From contig NZ_CP114013.1 in the NCBI RefSeq assembly GCF_028416635.1, forward strand, positions 806,001-870,000: DNA of 64,000 bases, given 5' to 3'. Position 1 is the stretch's first letter; each line of letters opens with the position of its first letter. A model generated the notes under the pieces. That model saw nothing but the letters and a program-made list of their open reading frames with translations. It was not told where the DNA came from and made no database searches. This stretch comes from Baekduia alba. Its GTDB lineage: Bacteria; Actinomycetota; Thermoleophilia; Solirubrobacterales; Solirubrobacteraceae. Below, in pieces: positions 7,154-15,597 of the stretch. A program made the position numbers and the translations under genes.

Positions 7154-9181
7154 ATGGCCCAGTCCGACCTCCCGGGGAGCGACAACCTCGAGCTCCTGGC
7201 GCAGAAGCTCCTGGCTCGCCACCTCCGCGTGTCGGTGCCCGACAGCGCGGTGCGCGATCGCGTCGCGCAGGCGCAGGATCCGTCGGTGTACCCGTCCGGT
7301 CTCGTCGAGCGTCAGATGCGCTGCGTGGCGGTGGTCGGGGCGGGCGCCAGCGTGCCGTTGTCCAAGCGGGGCGCCGACCTCGCGGACTTCCTGGAGTCGC
7401 GGTTCGGCCGCGACGAGGCAGAGCTCGATCGCCTCGAACAGGTCAACGGCTTGGATCGCGACGAGCTCGAGACGCGGCTCATCGCGCTCAGCAGCACTCG
7501 GGACACCGCGCGCGAGGTGCGCGAGACGATCGCGACCGAGTACAGCATCCGGCACCCGACGCTGCTGGCCTACGAGCTGCTCGCCCACCTGCTCAAGCAC
7601 CGCTTCCTCGACGCGATCGTCAGCTTCAACTTCGACGAGCTGCTGGATCAGTCGCTCGACGACGAGCTCGACCCCGACGAGTACACGGCGGTCGTCTCCG
7701 AGCGCGACTGCGCCGCGGCACCGCCGCTGCCGGACGCGCCCAACTACGTCCCGTTGTACATCAAGTTGCACGGCACGGCGAGCGAGCCGGCGAGCCTGCG
7801 CTTCACGCGCGACGCGTACTTCGCGCTGCCGCCGAGGGTCGTCGGCCTGGTGCGCGACCTGCTGCACACCGACGACTGCATCATCCTGAACCTCGGCTTC
7901 GGGCTGGGGAGCTTCGACTTCCAGCGCCTGCTCGCCATTCCCAAGCGCCTGCAGGTGTTCAACCTCAGCCACGGTCCGGTCGACGGCAAGGTCGTGGAGC
8001 GGATCGACCACGAGCGCGGGGCGCCCGAGGACGAGCCCGGCGCCTGGCTGCACGAGGTGACCGCGGCGGAGGACGGGGCCTGCGACACGCTGATGCAGCG
8101 TCTGACGGGCGAGATCAAGCGCCTCTCGCGCGCCGCGGGCCCCGGCGCCCATCCGCGCAGCGGCGTGCCCGGCCGCCTCGTGCACTTCCGGTCGGTGCGG
8201 CGCCACGAGACGGTGGCCCACCTGCTGGGCTCCGACACCAGCCGGCCGGGCTGGGCGGCGGAGGAGGAGTGGCGTCGCGAAGAGCACATCGACTACCTGC
8301 GCCGGCGGGCGATCCTCGAACTGGCGTTCGCGGGCGCGAAGTCCCGCGGCCTGCTCTCGCTCGGCCCGCTGGCCACCGACCGCCCGTCGCGCTACTACGA
8401 CCGCTACCGCCGCCTGACCAACGGCCGCGGCGACGACTGGCGCGCGTTCTGCTCGGCGGCGGGGCTCATCGAGAGCGAGACGGTGCCCGACATCCTCGTC
8501 AGCCTGCCGAGCCTGCGCAAGAAGCGCGACCGTGGCGAGGAGACCCAGGTCCTGCACGAGTTCGCGCCGTCCAAGCTCGCACACCACGTCCTGGCCCGGG
8601 TGCGCAACCCGGCGTCGGACGAGGACTTCGACATCCTCCGCAGGACGCTGCGCGGCCTGCAGCGCCAGAACGACGTCGAGATCCACACCAATGACGACCG
8701 CGTGTGCTCCAAGGCGTTCCGGCGGCCGGTGACGCTCGCGACCTCCACCGCGATGCTCGTCTACACGTGGCTGATGCTCGACGGCGTGAAGCCAAAGGAC
8801 CGCATCTACGTGAGCTCGGAGACGGGAGCCTGGCTGCTGAAGGAGCCGATCCGCACGCTGCTGAGCAAGCAGGAGCACATCCACCTGCTGATGGCGTTCG
8901 CGATCGAGGACGACGACCTCGTCGACGTCTACGGCCGCACCCGGTTGCAGAAGCGCGTCGTCGACCCGTGGCGCCACAACCGCCACATGACGATCGTGTG
9001 CAACGGCGACCGGCCGGCGCGGGCCGTGTACTTCGCCCGCCGCCTCCGCACGCCCGTCATCAACCCGGTCTACCTCGACGGCGTTCGCGATGTCGGTCGC
9101 CTCTGGACCACCTACCAGGTGCGCTGGGCCGAAGCCCGCCCGCTCGACGCGGACGCGATGCCTCACAAATCGACGACCTGA
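7154..9181 (+). CDS. Large SIR2-domain protein, candidate anti-phage NADase effector
   Basis: 675 residues. The N-terminal third is a SIR2-like NAD-binding fold: VVGAGAS (60-66, NAD phosphate loop), SFNFDELLD (157-165, catalytic Asn), KLHGT (204-208, catalytic His) and LGFGLGSFDF (247-256). It lacks the zinc-binding cysteines of true sirtuin deacetylases, as do SIR2 NADases of defence systems such as Thoeris ThsA and DSR. Residues ~320-450 are charged and helical. The last ~200 residues (ETGAWLLKEPIRTLLSKQ, HIHLLMAFAIEDDDLVDVY, HNRHMTIVCNGDRPARAVYF) form a separate alpha/beta domain I cannot assign. No signal peptide or membrane segment, so cytoplasmic. It stands alone, downstream of decayed genes, and overlaps a metallophosphoesterase tail to tail by 19 nt. 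NAD cleavage on infection is inference. Confidence 0.75.
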   Translation: MAQSDLPGSDNLELLAQKLLARHLRVSVPDSAVRDRVAQAQDPSVYPSGLVERQMRCVAVVGAGASVPLSKRGADLADFLESRFGRDEAELDRLEQVNGLDRDELETRLIALSSTRDTAREVRETIATEYSIRHPTLLAYELLAHLLKHRFLDAIVSFNFDELLDQSLDDELDPDEYTAVVSERDCAAAPPLPDAPNYVPLYIKLHGTASEPASLRFTRDAYFALPPRVVGLVRDLLHTDDCIILNLGFGLGSFDFQRLLAIPKRLQVFNLSHGPVDGKVVERIDHERGAPEDEPGAWLHEVTAAEDGACDTLMQRLTGEIKRLSRAAGPGAHPRSGVPGRLVHFRSVRRHETVAHLLGSDTSRPGWAAEEEWRREEHIDYLRRRAILELAFAGAKSRGLLSLGPLATDRPSRYYDRYRRLTNGRGDDWRAFCSAAGLIESETVPDILVSLPSLRKKRDRGEETQVLHEFAPSKLAHHVLARVRNPASDEDFDILRRTLRGLQRQNDVEIHTNDDRVCSKAFRRPVTLATSTAMLVYTWLMLDGVKPKDRIYVSSETGAWLLKEPIRTLLSKQEHIHLLMAFAIEDDDLVDVYGRTRLQKRVVDPWRHNRHMTIVCNGDRPARAVYFARRLRTPVINPVYLDGVRDVGRLWTTYQVRWAEARPLDADAMPHKSTT

Positions 9182-9714
9182 TGGCCCACGACGTGGATGA
9201 CGCGCGTCGCTCCGACCCGCGTCGCCGCTCGCGGCGGGGCCGGAGTGTGGCCGTGCAGGTGGATGCGCGGGCTCACCCGCTCGAGGTAGTCCCGCAGGCC
9301 GTCGAAGCCCTCGTGCGCGCGGTCGTCCGGCTCCTCGTGGACGCCGCGCGGGGGAGCGTGGCTGATGAGGATGTCGGCCCGGGGCAGCCTGCGGGCCAGC
9401 TTCGACGCCTGCTTCTGCGTGTACTGCAGCGCCGCCCCCGGGGTGTACCGCACGCAGCCCTCGAAGCCGGCGAACGTCAGGCCGCCCACGTCCGCGGACG
9501 TCAGGTGCAGGTTGGTGGTGTTGGCGGCATCGAGGTAGCGCCCGTCGTCGTGGTTGCCGTAGACCCCGAGCACGGGGAGCGGGAACCGGCCGAGCGGGTC
9601 CAGCACGTCGGGCTCCAGGTCGCCGAGCGTGATGACCGCGTCGGGCTGGTGGGACTCGATCAGCGCCGGCAGTGGGAGCCAGGACTCCTCGTCGGCGAGC
9701 ACGAGCAACCGCAT
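9163..9714 (-). CDS. Calcineurin-like metallophosphoesterase
   Basis: 183 residues, cytoplasmic. Metal-binding motifs appear in order: GDLEPD (~32), GNHDD (~56), SHAPP (~118) and HGHT (~152), the usual blocks of small metallophosphoesterases. The first block, normally DxH, reads LADEES, so metal site 1 is atypical. ATG 9714 gives MRLLVLADEES, the normal family N-terminus; the frame extends upstream to 9783 without a better start. Its 3' end overlaps the SIR2 gene's 3' end by 19 nt, so the two mRNAs are antisense at their tails. Substrate unknown. Confidence 0.8.
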   Translation of the reverse strand: MRLLVLADEESWLPLPALIESHQPDAVITLGDLEPDVLDPLGRFPLPVLGVYGNHDDGRYLDAANTTNLHLTSADVGGLTFAGFEGCVRYTPGAALQYTQKQASKLARRLPRADILISHAPPRGVHEEPDDRAHEGFDGLRDYLERVSPRIHLHGHTPAPPRAATRVGATRVIHVVGHQVVDL

Positions 9715-9792
9715 GGTCAACGGGACACGGCGAGCGGCACGCGCGACGAGAGCATCTCCGCGCAGTGTCGCAACCGCCGCCACCCGCCGCGC

Positions 9793-10227
9793 TCAGTCGT
9801 CCGAGCCGTGACCGCCGGAGCCGTGGTCGTCGGCGCCCGCGTCGTCGGACCCGCCGCCGCCGCTGCTGTCGTCGTCGCCGTTGGGGTGCTCGGCCGCGGC
9901 CGGCTCCACCGCGCGCGCGGTCCAGCGCCCGTCGACCTTCCGGGCCTTGACCTCGATCGACCGGCCGGCGCGCAGCGCGCCCAGCCCGCCGCCGAGGCGC
10001 TCGAACTTCGTGGTGCTCGTGACGCGGAACGTCAGCGTCGTGCCGCTCGGCCGCTTGATCTTCAGCGACTTGCTTGCGCTCGACGCCGACACGACCGTGC
10101 CGTGGAAGTTCGTCAGCCCCGCGGAGCTCGAGGACTTCGCGCCGGCGCCCGCCGCGGGCACGACGGCGATCGCCGCCACCGCACCCGTCACGACGATCTT
10201 GTTGAGGTGCTTCGTCAGGATGTCCAT
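9793..10227 (-). CDS. Secreted DUF5666-like protein with acidic tail
   Basis: 144 residues. A signal peptide ends near AGAGA. One small beta domain follows (FHGTVVSASSASKSLKIKRP, TLTFRVTSTTKFERL, LRAGRSIEVKARKV), resembling DUF5666 repeats. The last ~35 residues are low complexity (Asp, Gly, Ser, His), possibly metal or wall binding. It lies between the metallophosphoesterase and a TetR gene on the same strand, about 78 bp from the first and 43 bp from the second. Function unknown. Confidence 0.65.
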   Translation of the reverse strand: MDILTKHLNKIVVTGAVAAIAVVPAAGAGAKSSSSAGLTNFHGTVVSASSASKSLKIKRPSGTTLTFRVTSTTKFERLGGGLGALRAGRSIEVKARKVDGRWTARAVEPAAAEHPNGDDDSSGGGGSDDAGADDHGSGGHGSDD

Positions 10228-10270
10228 GACGCAGAGGCTCCCCTGCCGCGCGTCGCAATTGCACTGGGAC

Positions 10271-10819
10271 TTAAGTCTTTGGCAGCAGCGCGCGCAGCGC
10301 GTCCAGCCCGCGGACCCACAGCGCCTCGACGTCGGTCTGCGGCGGGAACCGATCGGTCAGCTCCAGGTTGACCATGCCGTGCGCGAACGCCCAGATCACG
10401 CGGGCGGTGACGAGGTCGCCGCCGCACATCTCGCGCAGCGGCGCGCCCGCGAACAGCTCTTCCGTGGCGACGGCGTCGTCGCTGCGGTCCAGGTCGCGCG
10501 CGTAGATCAGGCCGTACACGTGGGGATGCTCGTGCGCCCAGCGGCGCCACGCCTGGGTGATCGCGGTCAGCGGGTCGGCGCGGCCGTCGGCCTCGAGCGC
10601 CGCGCGCAGCGCCACGCCCTGCTCGTGCAGCCCGGCCGCGATGATCGCGCTCTCCAGCGCGCGCTTGTCGGCGACGTGCTCGTACAGCGACGGCGCGCGG
10701 ATGCCGATCTCGGCCGCGACGTTGCGCATCGACAACGCCTCCGGCCCGTCGTCCTCGAGCAGGCGACGGGCCGCGGAGACGATCTGCGCACGACGGCCGG
10801 AGGGGGCAGCGGCGGACAT
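10271..10819 (-). CDS. TetR/AcrR transcriptional regulator
   Basis: 182 residues. The N-terminal DNA-binding domain shows IVSAARRLLEDDGPEALSMR and VAAEIGIRAPSLYEHVADKR, the TetR helix-turn-helix. The C-terminal ligand domain has a TetR_C_33-like pattern (HPHVYGLIY, WAFAHGMVNLELTDRFP). ATG 10819 is preferred over GTG 10840 because the homology starts just after it. It lies downstream of the ABC exporter genes on the same strand (31-bp gap), so it may report on the exported compound. A 6-4-6 palindrome at 12603-12618 before the exporter is a candidate target. Confidence 0.85.
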   Translation of the reverse strand: MSAAAPSGRRAQIVSAARRLLEDDGPEALSMRNVAAEIGIRAPSLYEHVADKRALESAIIAAGLHEQGVALRAALEADGRADPLTAITQAWRRWAHEHPHVYGLIYARDLDRSDDAVATEELFAGAPLREMCGGDLVTARVIWAFAHGMVNLELTDRFPPQTDVEALWVRGLDALRALLPKT

Positions 10820-10850
10820 GGTGCGCCGATGCTCCCACACCCGGCCGACC

Positions 10851-11588
10851 CTACGCGCGCTCCGTGTCGGCGCGGTAGGCGCGGGCGGCCAGGAACGTCA
10901 GGGCGACGCTCCAGACCGCGACGACGACCCACCCGCGCAGCGGCCAGCCGCCGCCGCCGAGCGCGACGCGGTTGGCCTGGACCAGCCAGTAGGACGGCAG
11001 GTCGACCGCGATGTCGTGCAGGAACCCGGAGCTGTCGAGCGGGAACCACGTGCCCGACACCAGCGCCAGGATCGCGGTGCCGCCGCCGAGCGCCGGTCCG
11101 ATGGTGTCGGTGTTGAGCTTGTGGCCCATGAAGATCCCCGCTGCGGCGAACGGGATCAACCCGACCAGGATGAGCCCGGTCATGCCCAGCCACTCGTCGG
11201 CCGGCAGCCGCACGCCCAGGATCGTGCCCGAGGTGTACAACATCACGATCGCCAGGCCCGCCAGCAGGTAGGAGATCGCGACCTTCGCGCGCAGGTAGGC
11301 GAACGCGCTCAGCGGGCTGATGCGCAGCTGCCGGTTCCAGCCGACCTCGCGCTCGCCCGCGATCCGCGCGCCGGTGCCGAGCATCGCGGTCATCGTGCCC
11401 CACGAGGCCATCGACACCATGAAGTACAGGGGTGCGCTGAGCCCGGTGCCCTGCAGGTTGGTCTCGTCCTTGTTCGGGGCCGCCGTGATGAAGTACAACA
11501 ACAGCGGGAAGCCGAGCGAGAAGAAGAAGAAGCGCTTGTTGCGGAACGCCCGCAGCAGCTCGTAGCGCGTGTAGGCCAGGGAGTTCAT
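10851..11588 (-). CDS. ABC-2 type exporter permease (DrrB-like)
   Basis: 245 residues with about six membrane segments, the usual ABC-2 permease architecture. N-terminal MNSLAYTRYELLRAFRNKRF is the cytosolic coupling region; GEREVGWNRQLRISPLS is the conserved inter-helix loop. The ATG at 11588 overlaps the ATPase stop as ATGA, so the two are co-translated. Together they form a half-transporter pair like daunorubicin DrrAB. Exported compound unknown. Confidence 0.87.
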   Translation of the reverse strand: MNSLAYTRYELLRAFRNKRFFFFSLGFPLLLYFITAAPNKDETNLQGTGLSAPLYFMVSMASWGTMTAMLGTGARIAGEREVGWNRQLRISPLSAFAYLRAKVAISYLLAGLAIVMLYTSGTILGVRLPADEWLGMTGLILVGLIPFAAAGIFMGHKLNTDTIGPALGGGTAILALVSGTWFPLDSSGFLHDIAVDLPSYWLVQANRVALGGGGWPLRGWVVVAVWSVALTFLAARAYRADTERA

Positions 11589-12544
11589 GCCGCCACCTCG
11601 GAGTCGTCGTCTGCTTCGCCGCCGGTCAGCTCGAGGAAGGCCTCTTCGAGCCCCGCGCCGCTGATCTCGATGTCGCTGGCGCTCGTGTACTGGGCGAGCA
11701 GCGCGCGAATCGCGACGTCGGAGTCGCTGCACCGCAGCGTCACCGCCGCGCCGCGCCGCTCGGCCGACGTCACGCCCACCAGCGAGGAGAGGTGCTCGAT
11801 CGCCACGCCCGGCAGCGTCGCCCGGATCGTCCGCGACCCGACGCGCGCCTTGATCTCGGTCGTCGGACCGTCGGCCACGACGCGCCCGCGCGCCATCAGG
11901 ACGGCGCGGTCGGCGAAGTCGTCGGCCTCTTCGAGGTAGTGCGTGGCGAAGACGATCGTCGTGCCGCGCGAGGCGAACTCGCGCATCGTCGCCCAGAACG
12001 CGTGACGGCCCTCGACGTCCATCGCGACCGTCGGCTCGTCGAGCACCAGCAACTCGGGGTTGGACACCAGCGCGCAGGCGAAGCGGACGCGCTGGGACTG
12101 GCCGCCGGAGAGCTTCTCGGTGCGCTGCTCGGCCGTCCCCTGCAGCCCGCAGAGGTCGAGCACCTCGTCGACGCCGAGCGGGTTGGGGTACAACGACGCC
12201 ATCATCGCGATGAGCTCGCGGACGGTCAGGTAGCGCAGCAGCGACCCGGTCTGGAGCATCGCCCCGACCCGGCCGGCGGCGATCGCGTCCGCCGGCGTCC
12301 CGCTGAACAGCGAGACGGTGCCGGCGTCGGGTGCGGTCAGCCCGAGCAGCATGTCGATGGTGGTGGACTTGCCCGCGCCGTTGGGGCCGAGCAGGGCGAC
12401 GGTCTCGCCCGGCTCGATCGCGATGTCGACGCCGCGGACCGCCCGGACGGGGCCGTTCGGCGTGCTGAACGTCTTGACCAGCCCCTGCAGCCGGATCCCC
12501 GCGGACGTCGGCGCCGCGGCGGTCTTGGTCATGGTGAGCGCCAT
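11585..12544 (-). CDS. ABC-2 type exporter ATP-binding protein (DrrA-like)
   Basis: About 319 residues from ATG 12544 (alternatives 12532 and 12589). Walker A LLGPNGAGKST, Q-loop in GAMLQTGSLL, signature LSGGQSQR, Walker B LLVLDEPTVAMD and a switch His in FATHYLEEAD. The C-terminal ~90 residues (SRTIRATLPGVAIEHLSSLV onward) are the accessory domain typical of DrrA-type ATPases. Its ATGA overlap with the permease gene shows a two-gene operon, followed by the TetR gene. Confidence 0.9.
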   Translation of the reverse strand: MALTMTKTAAAPTSAGIRLQGLVKTFSTPNGPVRAVRGVDIAIEPGETVALLGPNGAGKSTTIDMLLGLTAPDAGTVSLFSGTPADAIAAGRVGAMLQTGSLLRYLTVRELIAMMASLYPNPLGVDEVLDLCGLQGTAEQRTEKLSGGQSQRVRFACALVSNPELLVLDEPTVAMDVEGRHAFWATMREFASRGTTIVFATHYLEEADDFADRAVLMARGRVVADGPTTEIKARVGSRTIRATLPGVAIEHLSSLVGVTSAERRGAAVTLRCSDSDVAIRALLAQYTSASDIEISGAGLEEAFLELTGGEADDDSEVAA

Positions 12545-12602
12545 GGCCCAGACGATGCCGGATCGTCGCCCGAGCGGCGATGCGGCCACCTCCCGACGCG
12601 CG

Positions 12603-12618
12603 CGTGACGTCTGTCACG
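12603..12618. promoter_or_regulatory. Inverted repeat CGTGAC-N4-GTCACG before the ABC exporter
   Basis: Perfect 6-4-6 palindrome in the 92-bp gap between the SDR stop and the exporter ATPase start. A second repeat, CCGTCACG-N7-CGTGACGG at 12634-12656, shares the GTCACG core and overlaps the SDR stop. The form fits TetR-type dimers, and the TetR gene at the end of the same operon is the obvious candidate. Confidence 0.5.
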
Positions 12619-12636
12619 ACGCGCCCGTCACGCCCG

Positions 12637-13539
12637 TCACGGCGCGGTCGTGACGGACTGCTCGCGCTCCTCCAGGCCGGCGGTCCGGGCGCTCATCGAG
12701 CGGCCGAGCGCCAGCACCTCCTGATCCATCAGCGGCACGATCTCCGCCGCCCGGCGCGCGGTCTCCCGCTCGCCGAGCCTGGTCGTCAACGCCGGCTTGA
12801 GCCAGCGGATCGCGTTGACCCACTTCGGCACGCTGATGCGCCGGGCGCGCCGCTCGATGCCGGCCACGAACGCGTCGGCGCACGACTCGACCGACGTCGT
12901 CTGGCCGAGCGGGCCGGGCAGCGCGTCCAGCATCTTGCGGAACGCTGAGAGGTCCTTCTTGGCGTCCTGGACCAGCGGCGTGTCGATCCACGACATGTGC
13001 GCGCTGCCGACCTTGACGCCCATGGAGGCCACCTCGGGCGCCAGCGCGTTGGCGAAGTGCTCGGCGCCGGCCTTCGACGCGTGGTAGGCGACGAGCCCCG
13101 GCCCGGCCGCGTAGGCGGCCAGCGACGAGACGACCAACACGTAGCCCTTGCGTTCGATCAGCGCCGGCAGCGCGGCGCGCACCGTGTGGAAGACGCCGTT
13201 GACGTTGACGTCGATGACGCGCCGGAACGTCTCCGGGTCCACCGCGAGCACCGAGCCGTAGGACGCGATCCCGGCGTTGGCCATGACGACGTCGACGCCG
13301 CCGAACGTGCTGACCGCGTGCGCGACCGCCGCCTCCATGTCCTCCAACTCGACGACGTCGCCGGCGATCGACGTCGCGTTGGCGGGACCGAGCTCGGCCT
13401 CCAGCGCTGCCAGCGGCGCGCGGTCGAGGTCGACCAGGACGACCTTCGCGCCCTTGGCCACCAACCGCCGCGCGGTCTCGGCGCCGACGCCGCGCGCGCC
13501 GCCGGTGATCAGGACGACCTGGCCCTTGAGCTTGCTCAT
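12637..13539 (-). CDS. Short-chain dehydrogenase/reductase
   Basis: 300 residues, Rossmann oxidoreductase. Cofactor loop TGGARGVG (~13-20), DLDRAP after the second strand (an acidic residue favouring NAD), NAGIA (~89) and active-site YHASK. The extra C-terminal ~60 residues after the core are common in the actinobacterial subgroup. ATG 13539 gives MSKLKGQVVLITGG, the expected N-terminus; a GTG 9 nt upstream is also possible. It is transcribed toward the exporter with about 92 bp between. Substrate not predictable. Confidence 0.85.
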   Translation of the reverse strand: MSKLKGQVVLITGGARGVGAETARRLVAKGAKVVLVDLDRAPLAALEAELGPANATSIAGDVVELEDMEAAVAHAVSTFGGVDVVMANAGIASYGSVLAVDPETFRRVIDVNVNGVFHTVRAALPALIERKGYVLVVSSLAAYAAGPGLVAYHASKAGAEHFANALAPEVASMGVKVGSAHMSWIDTPLVQDAKKDLSAFRKMLDALPGPLGQTTSVESCADAFVAGIERRARRISVPKWVNAIRWLKPALTTRLGERETARRAAEIVPLMDQEVLALGRSMSARTAGLEEREQSVTTAP

Positions 13540-13555
13540 GAACGCCACCGTACCC

Positions 13556-13930
13556 TCAACTGCGCCGGACCGCCCCCATGATCGTGGCGGCGAACCCGGC
13601 GAGCCGGTCGGGCGGGTACTTGGCCGGGTCGCTGAGCACGAGCTTGGCGCCCTCCTCGCCGAAGGACACCAGGAACCGCGAGAACAGCTCGGGGTCCAGG
13701 CCCCGCGGGCCGCCGCGGCGCGCGATCCCGGTCTCGGCCACCGGCTGCAGCAGGCCGACGAGCCCGGCGCGCACGCGGCCGAGCGTCTCGCGCAGCTCGG
13801 GCGGCGCGCCCTCGACGGGGAAGAGCGCCAGGCGCCACGTGTCGGGCTCGGCGTGGACCATCGTCAGGAACGTGCGGACGGCCTCGATCAGGACGACGTC
13901 GCGGCCGTCGCCGGTCGCGCTGAACGTCCC
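13556..13930 (-). pseudogene. TetR-family regulator, only the C-terminal ligand domain remains
   Basis: The frame reads GTFSATGDGRDVVLIEAVRT, FLTMVHAEPDTWRLALFPVE and a typical TetR C-terminal helix bundle to the stop at 13556. The N-terminal DNA-binding domain (~70 residues) is absent. Similarity ends at about 13930, exactly where the oppositely oriented membrane-protein gene also begins abruptly. An ATG at 13861 could still express about 101 residues, but without an HTH. Confidence 0.7.
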
Positions 13931-13935
13931 GGGCG

Positions 13936-15160
13936 TCGAGGGCCCTGGCCGTGCCCGTCGGCGGGGCGCTGCTGATCGCCTGCGGCGCGTTCGCGCTGAC
14001 CGGCTTCCCGCTCGACGACTTCTGGCACCGCATGTTCGGCCAGGACGTGACGCTCTGGGGCCCGACCCACCTCGTGATGATCAACGGCGCGATCCTGTCG
14101 GTGCCGGTGCTCGCCGTGCTGGCGTTGGAGGCGCGCCGCGCCCGTCGCGCAGGCGAAGAGGCGCCCGACGCCGCCGCGCCGGACCTCGCGCCGCGATCGC
14201 TCAGCCTCGCCGAGCAGATCGTCCGCACGCTGCTGCCGGCCGCGCGGCTGTTCGCGATCGCGTTCTGGGCGACGGAGTTCGACTGGGGCGTGCCGCAGTA
14301 CCGCGTGGTCTGGCACCCGTTGTTGTTGGCCTTGGCCGGTGGCCTGGCGCTGACGACCGGGCGGATCGTCCTGGGCCGCGGCGACGCCGTCCGCGTCTTG
14401 TTGGTGTACCTGCTCATCCGCGGCGCCGCCGGGCTGCTGTGCGGGACCGTCGGCTTCGCGGCGCAGTACGCCTGGACGCAGGTCTGGGCGCCCGTGCCGT
14501 GGACGCCGTCGCTGCTGGGCGAGGGCCTGCCGACCGCGGTGCTCGCCGGCCTGGCCGGCGGCCTGCTCGGCGGGCTGCTCGGCGCCGGCCTGCGCCGCGA
14601 GCTGCCGGCGCGCGCGGTCCGCCGCCGCGTCGGGGTCGGCGCCGCCGCGTTGTTGGTGGTCTTGGGCGCCAACGCGCTGTGGACGAGCAACCCGGACACC
14701 TTGACGCTCACGCCCGTCGCCGGGAAGGCCGACGCCGCGCACCGCGATCGCGACCGTCCGCTTCAGCGACGCCGGCCTCGCCAAGCACGCGCAGATGCGC
14801 CAGGTGCTCGCGTGGCAGGGCGGCAACCGCGTCTCGCGCCAGCTCGACGAGGTCGCGCCCGGCGTCTACCGCACCGACGACCCGGTCCCGCTCTACGGCG
14901 ACTACAAGACGAACCTGCGGCTGCAATCCGGCCGGGCCTTCGTGGCGCTGCCGCTGCACCTGCCGCGCGAGCCGTCGATCCCGACGCCCGGCGTCACCCG
15001 CCCGGCGCAGTTCACCGCGCCGTTCGTGAGCGACGTCGAGGCGATGCAGACCGAGCGGCGCGACTACGTGCCCGGTTGGCTGTGGACGCCGGCGACGCCG
15101 GCGGCGCGCGGACGCCAGACCGTCATCTCGACGGCCCGGGGCGCGTTCCAACCCACATGA
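13936..15160 (+). pseudogene. Multi-span membrane protein, 5'-truncated and frameshifted
   Basis: Coding similarity starts abruptly near 13936 (RALAVPVGGALLIACGAFAL) with GTG 13951 the only visible start. About seven hydrophobic segments follow, with GFPLDDFWHRMFGQDVTLWG and THLVMINGA. At about 14738 one base has been lost: downstream coding continues in another frame as TAIATVRFSDAGLAKHAQMR and a non-membrane domain (LHLPREPSIPTPGVTRPAQF) to TGA 15158-15160. The N-terminal membrane part and the C-terminal domain are thus separated. Family unknown. The stop overlaps the next gene's ATG as ATGA. Confidence 0.65.
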
Positions 15161-15597
15161 CCCCGCGCCCGCTCGCCGCTGCCCTGATCGCCACGACGGC
15201 GCTGGCGGCGAGCGCCGCGACCGCGGCCATCGCCGCCCAGGCCCCGACCTTCCACCTGGTCGGCCAGCCGATCCTCTACACGATCAAGGCGCCGCGCCTG
15301 GGCGGGCCGTCGGCCTACGTCGTCTTCGCCGGGGACCGCCACCTGCACGAGCCGCGGCAGGTGGTCGCCCAGGTCGCCGGCCACACCGGCCGGACCTACC
15401 TCGTCAGCGATCGCTGCTACCGCTCCGCGATCGTGAACGAGACCGCCGCCGGCCGGCCGCAGCCGGTCGTCAAGGCGGGCAACACCTACACCATCACGTT
15501 CTCGGTCCGTCCCGGCGCCACCGGCAAGAAGACGCGCATCGGCACGCGCAGGCTCGTCGCGCGCACCTGGGCGTCCGCCAAGACGCCGCGTTGCTAG
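15157..15597 (+). CDS. Small secreted protein of unknown function
   Basis: 146 residues. Signal peptide with probable cleavage at AIAAQA, then a beta-rich domain (FHLVGQPILYTIKAPRLGGP, YTITFSVRPGATGKKTRIGT) and two cysteines, one in SDRCYRS and the other the last residue. ATG 15157 overlaps the stop of the broken membrane protein by 4 nt, so they were one operon. Converges on the hydrolase gene, overlapping its stop by 4 nt. Confidence 0.65.
   Translation: MTPRPLAAALIATTALAASAATAAIAAQAPTFHLVGQPILYTIKAPRLGGPSAYVVFAGDRHLHEPRQVVAQVAGHTGRTYLVSDRCYRSAIVNETAAGRPQPVVKAGNTYTITFSVRPGATGKKTRIGTRRLVARTWASAKTPRC

Noticed and set aside
8630-9100. Phospholipase-D HKD motif in the SIR2 protein's C-terminal domain
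   Set aside because: HNRHMTIV looks similar at first, but the required H-x-K-x4-D pattern is not met.
6788-10264. Very long minus-strand open frame (over 1100 codons)
   Set aside because: It runs antisense to the SIR2 gene and through the real minus-strand phosphoesterase gene in another frame; composition is Arg/Ala-rich with no domain. Long empty frames are expected at this GC content.
13536-14711. Minus-strand frame of 391 codons
   Set aside because: Lies opposite the membrane-protein gene and carries no recognisable motif; only the TetR C-terminal fragment in a different frame is credible.
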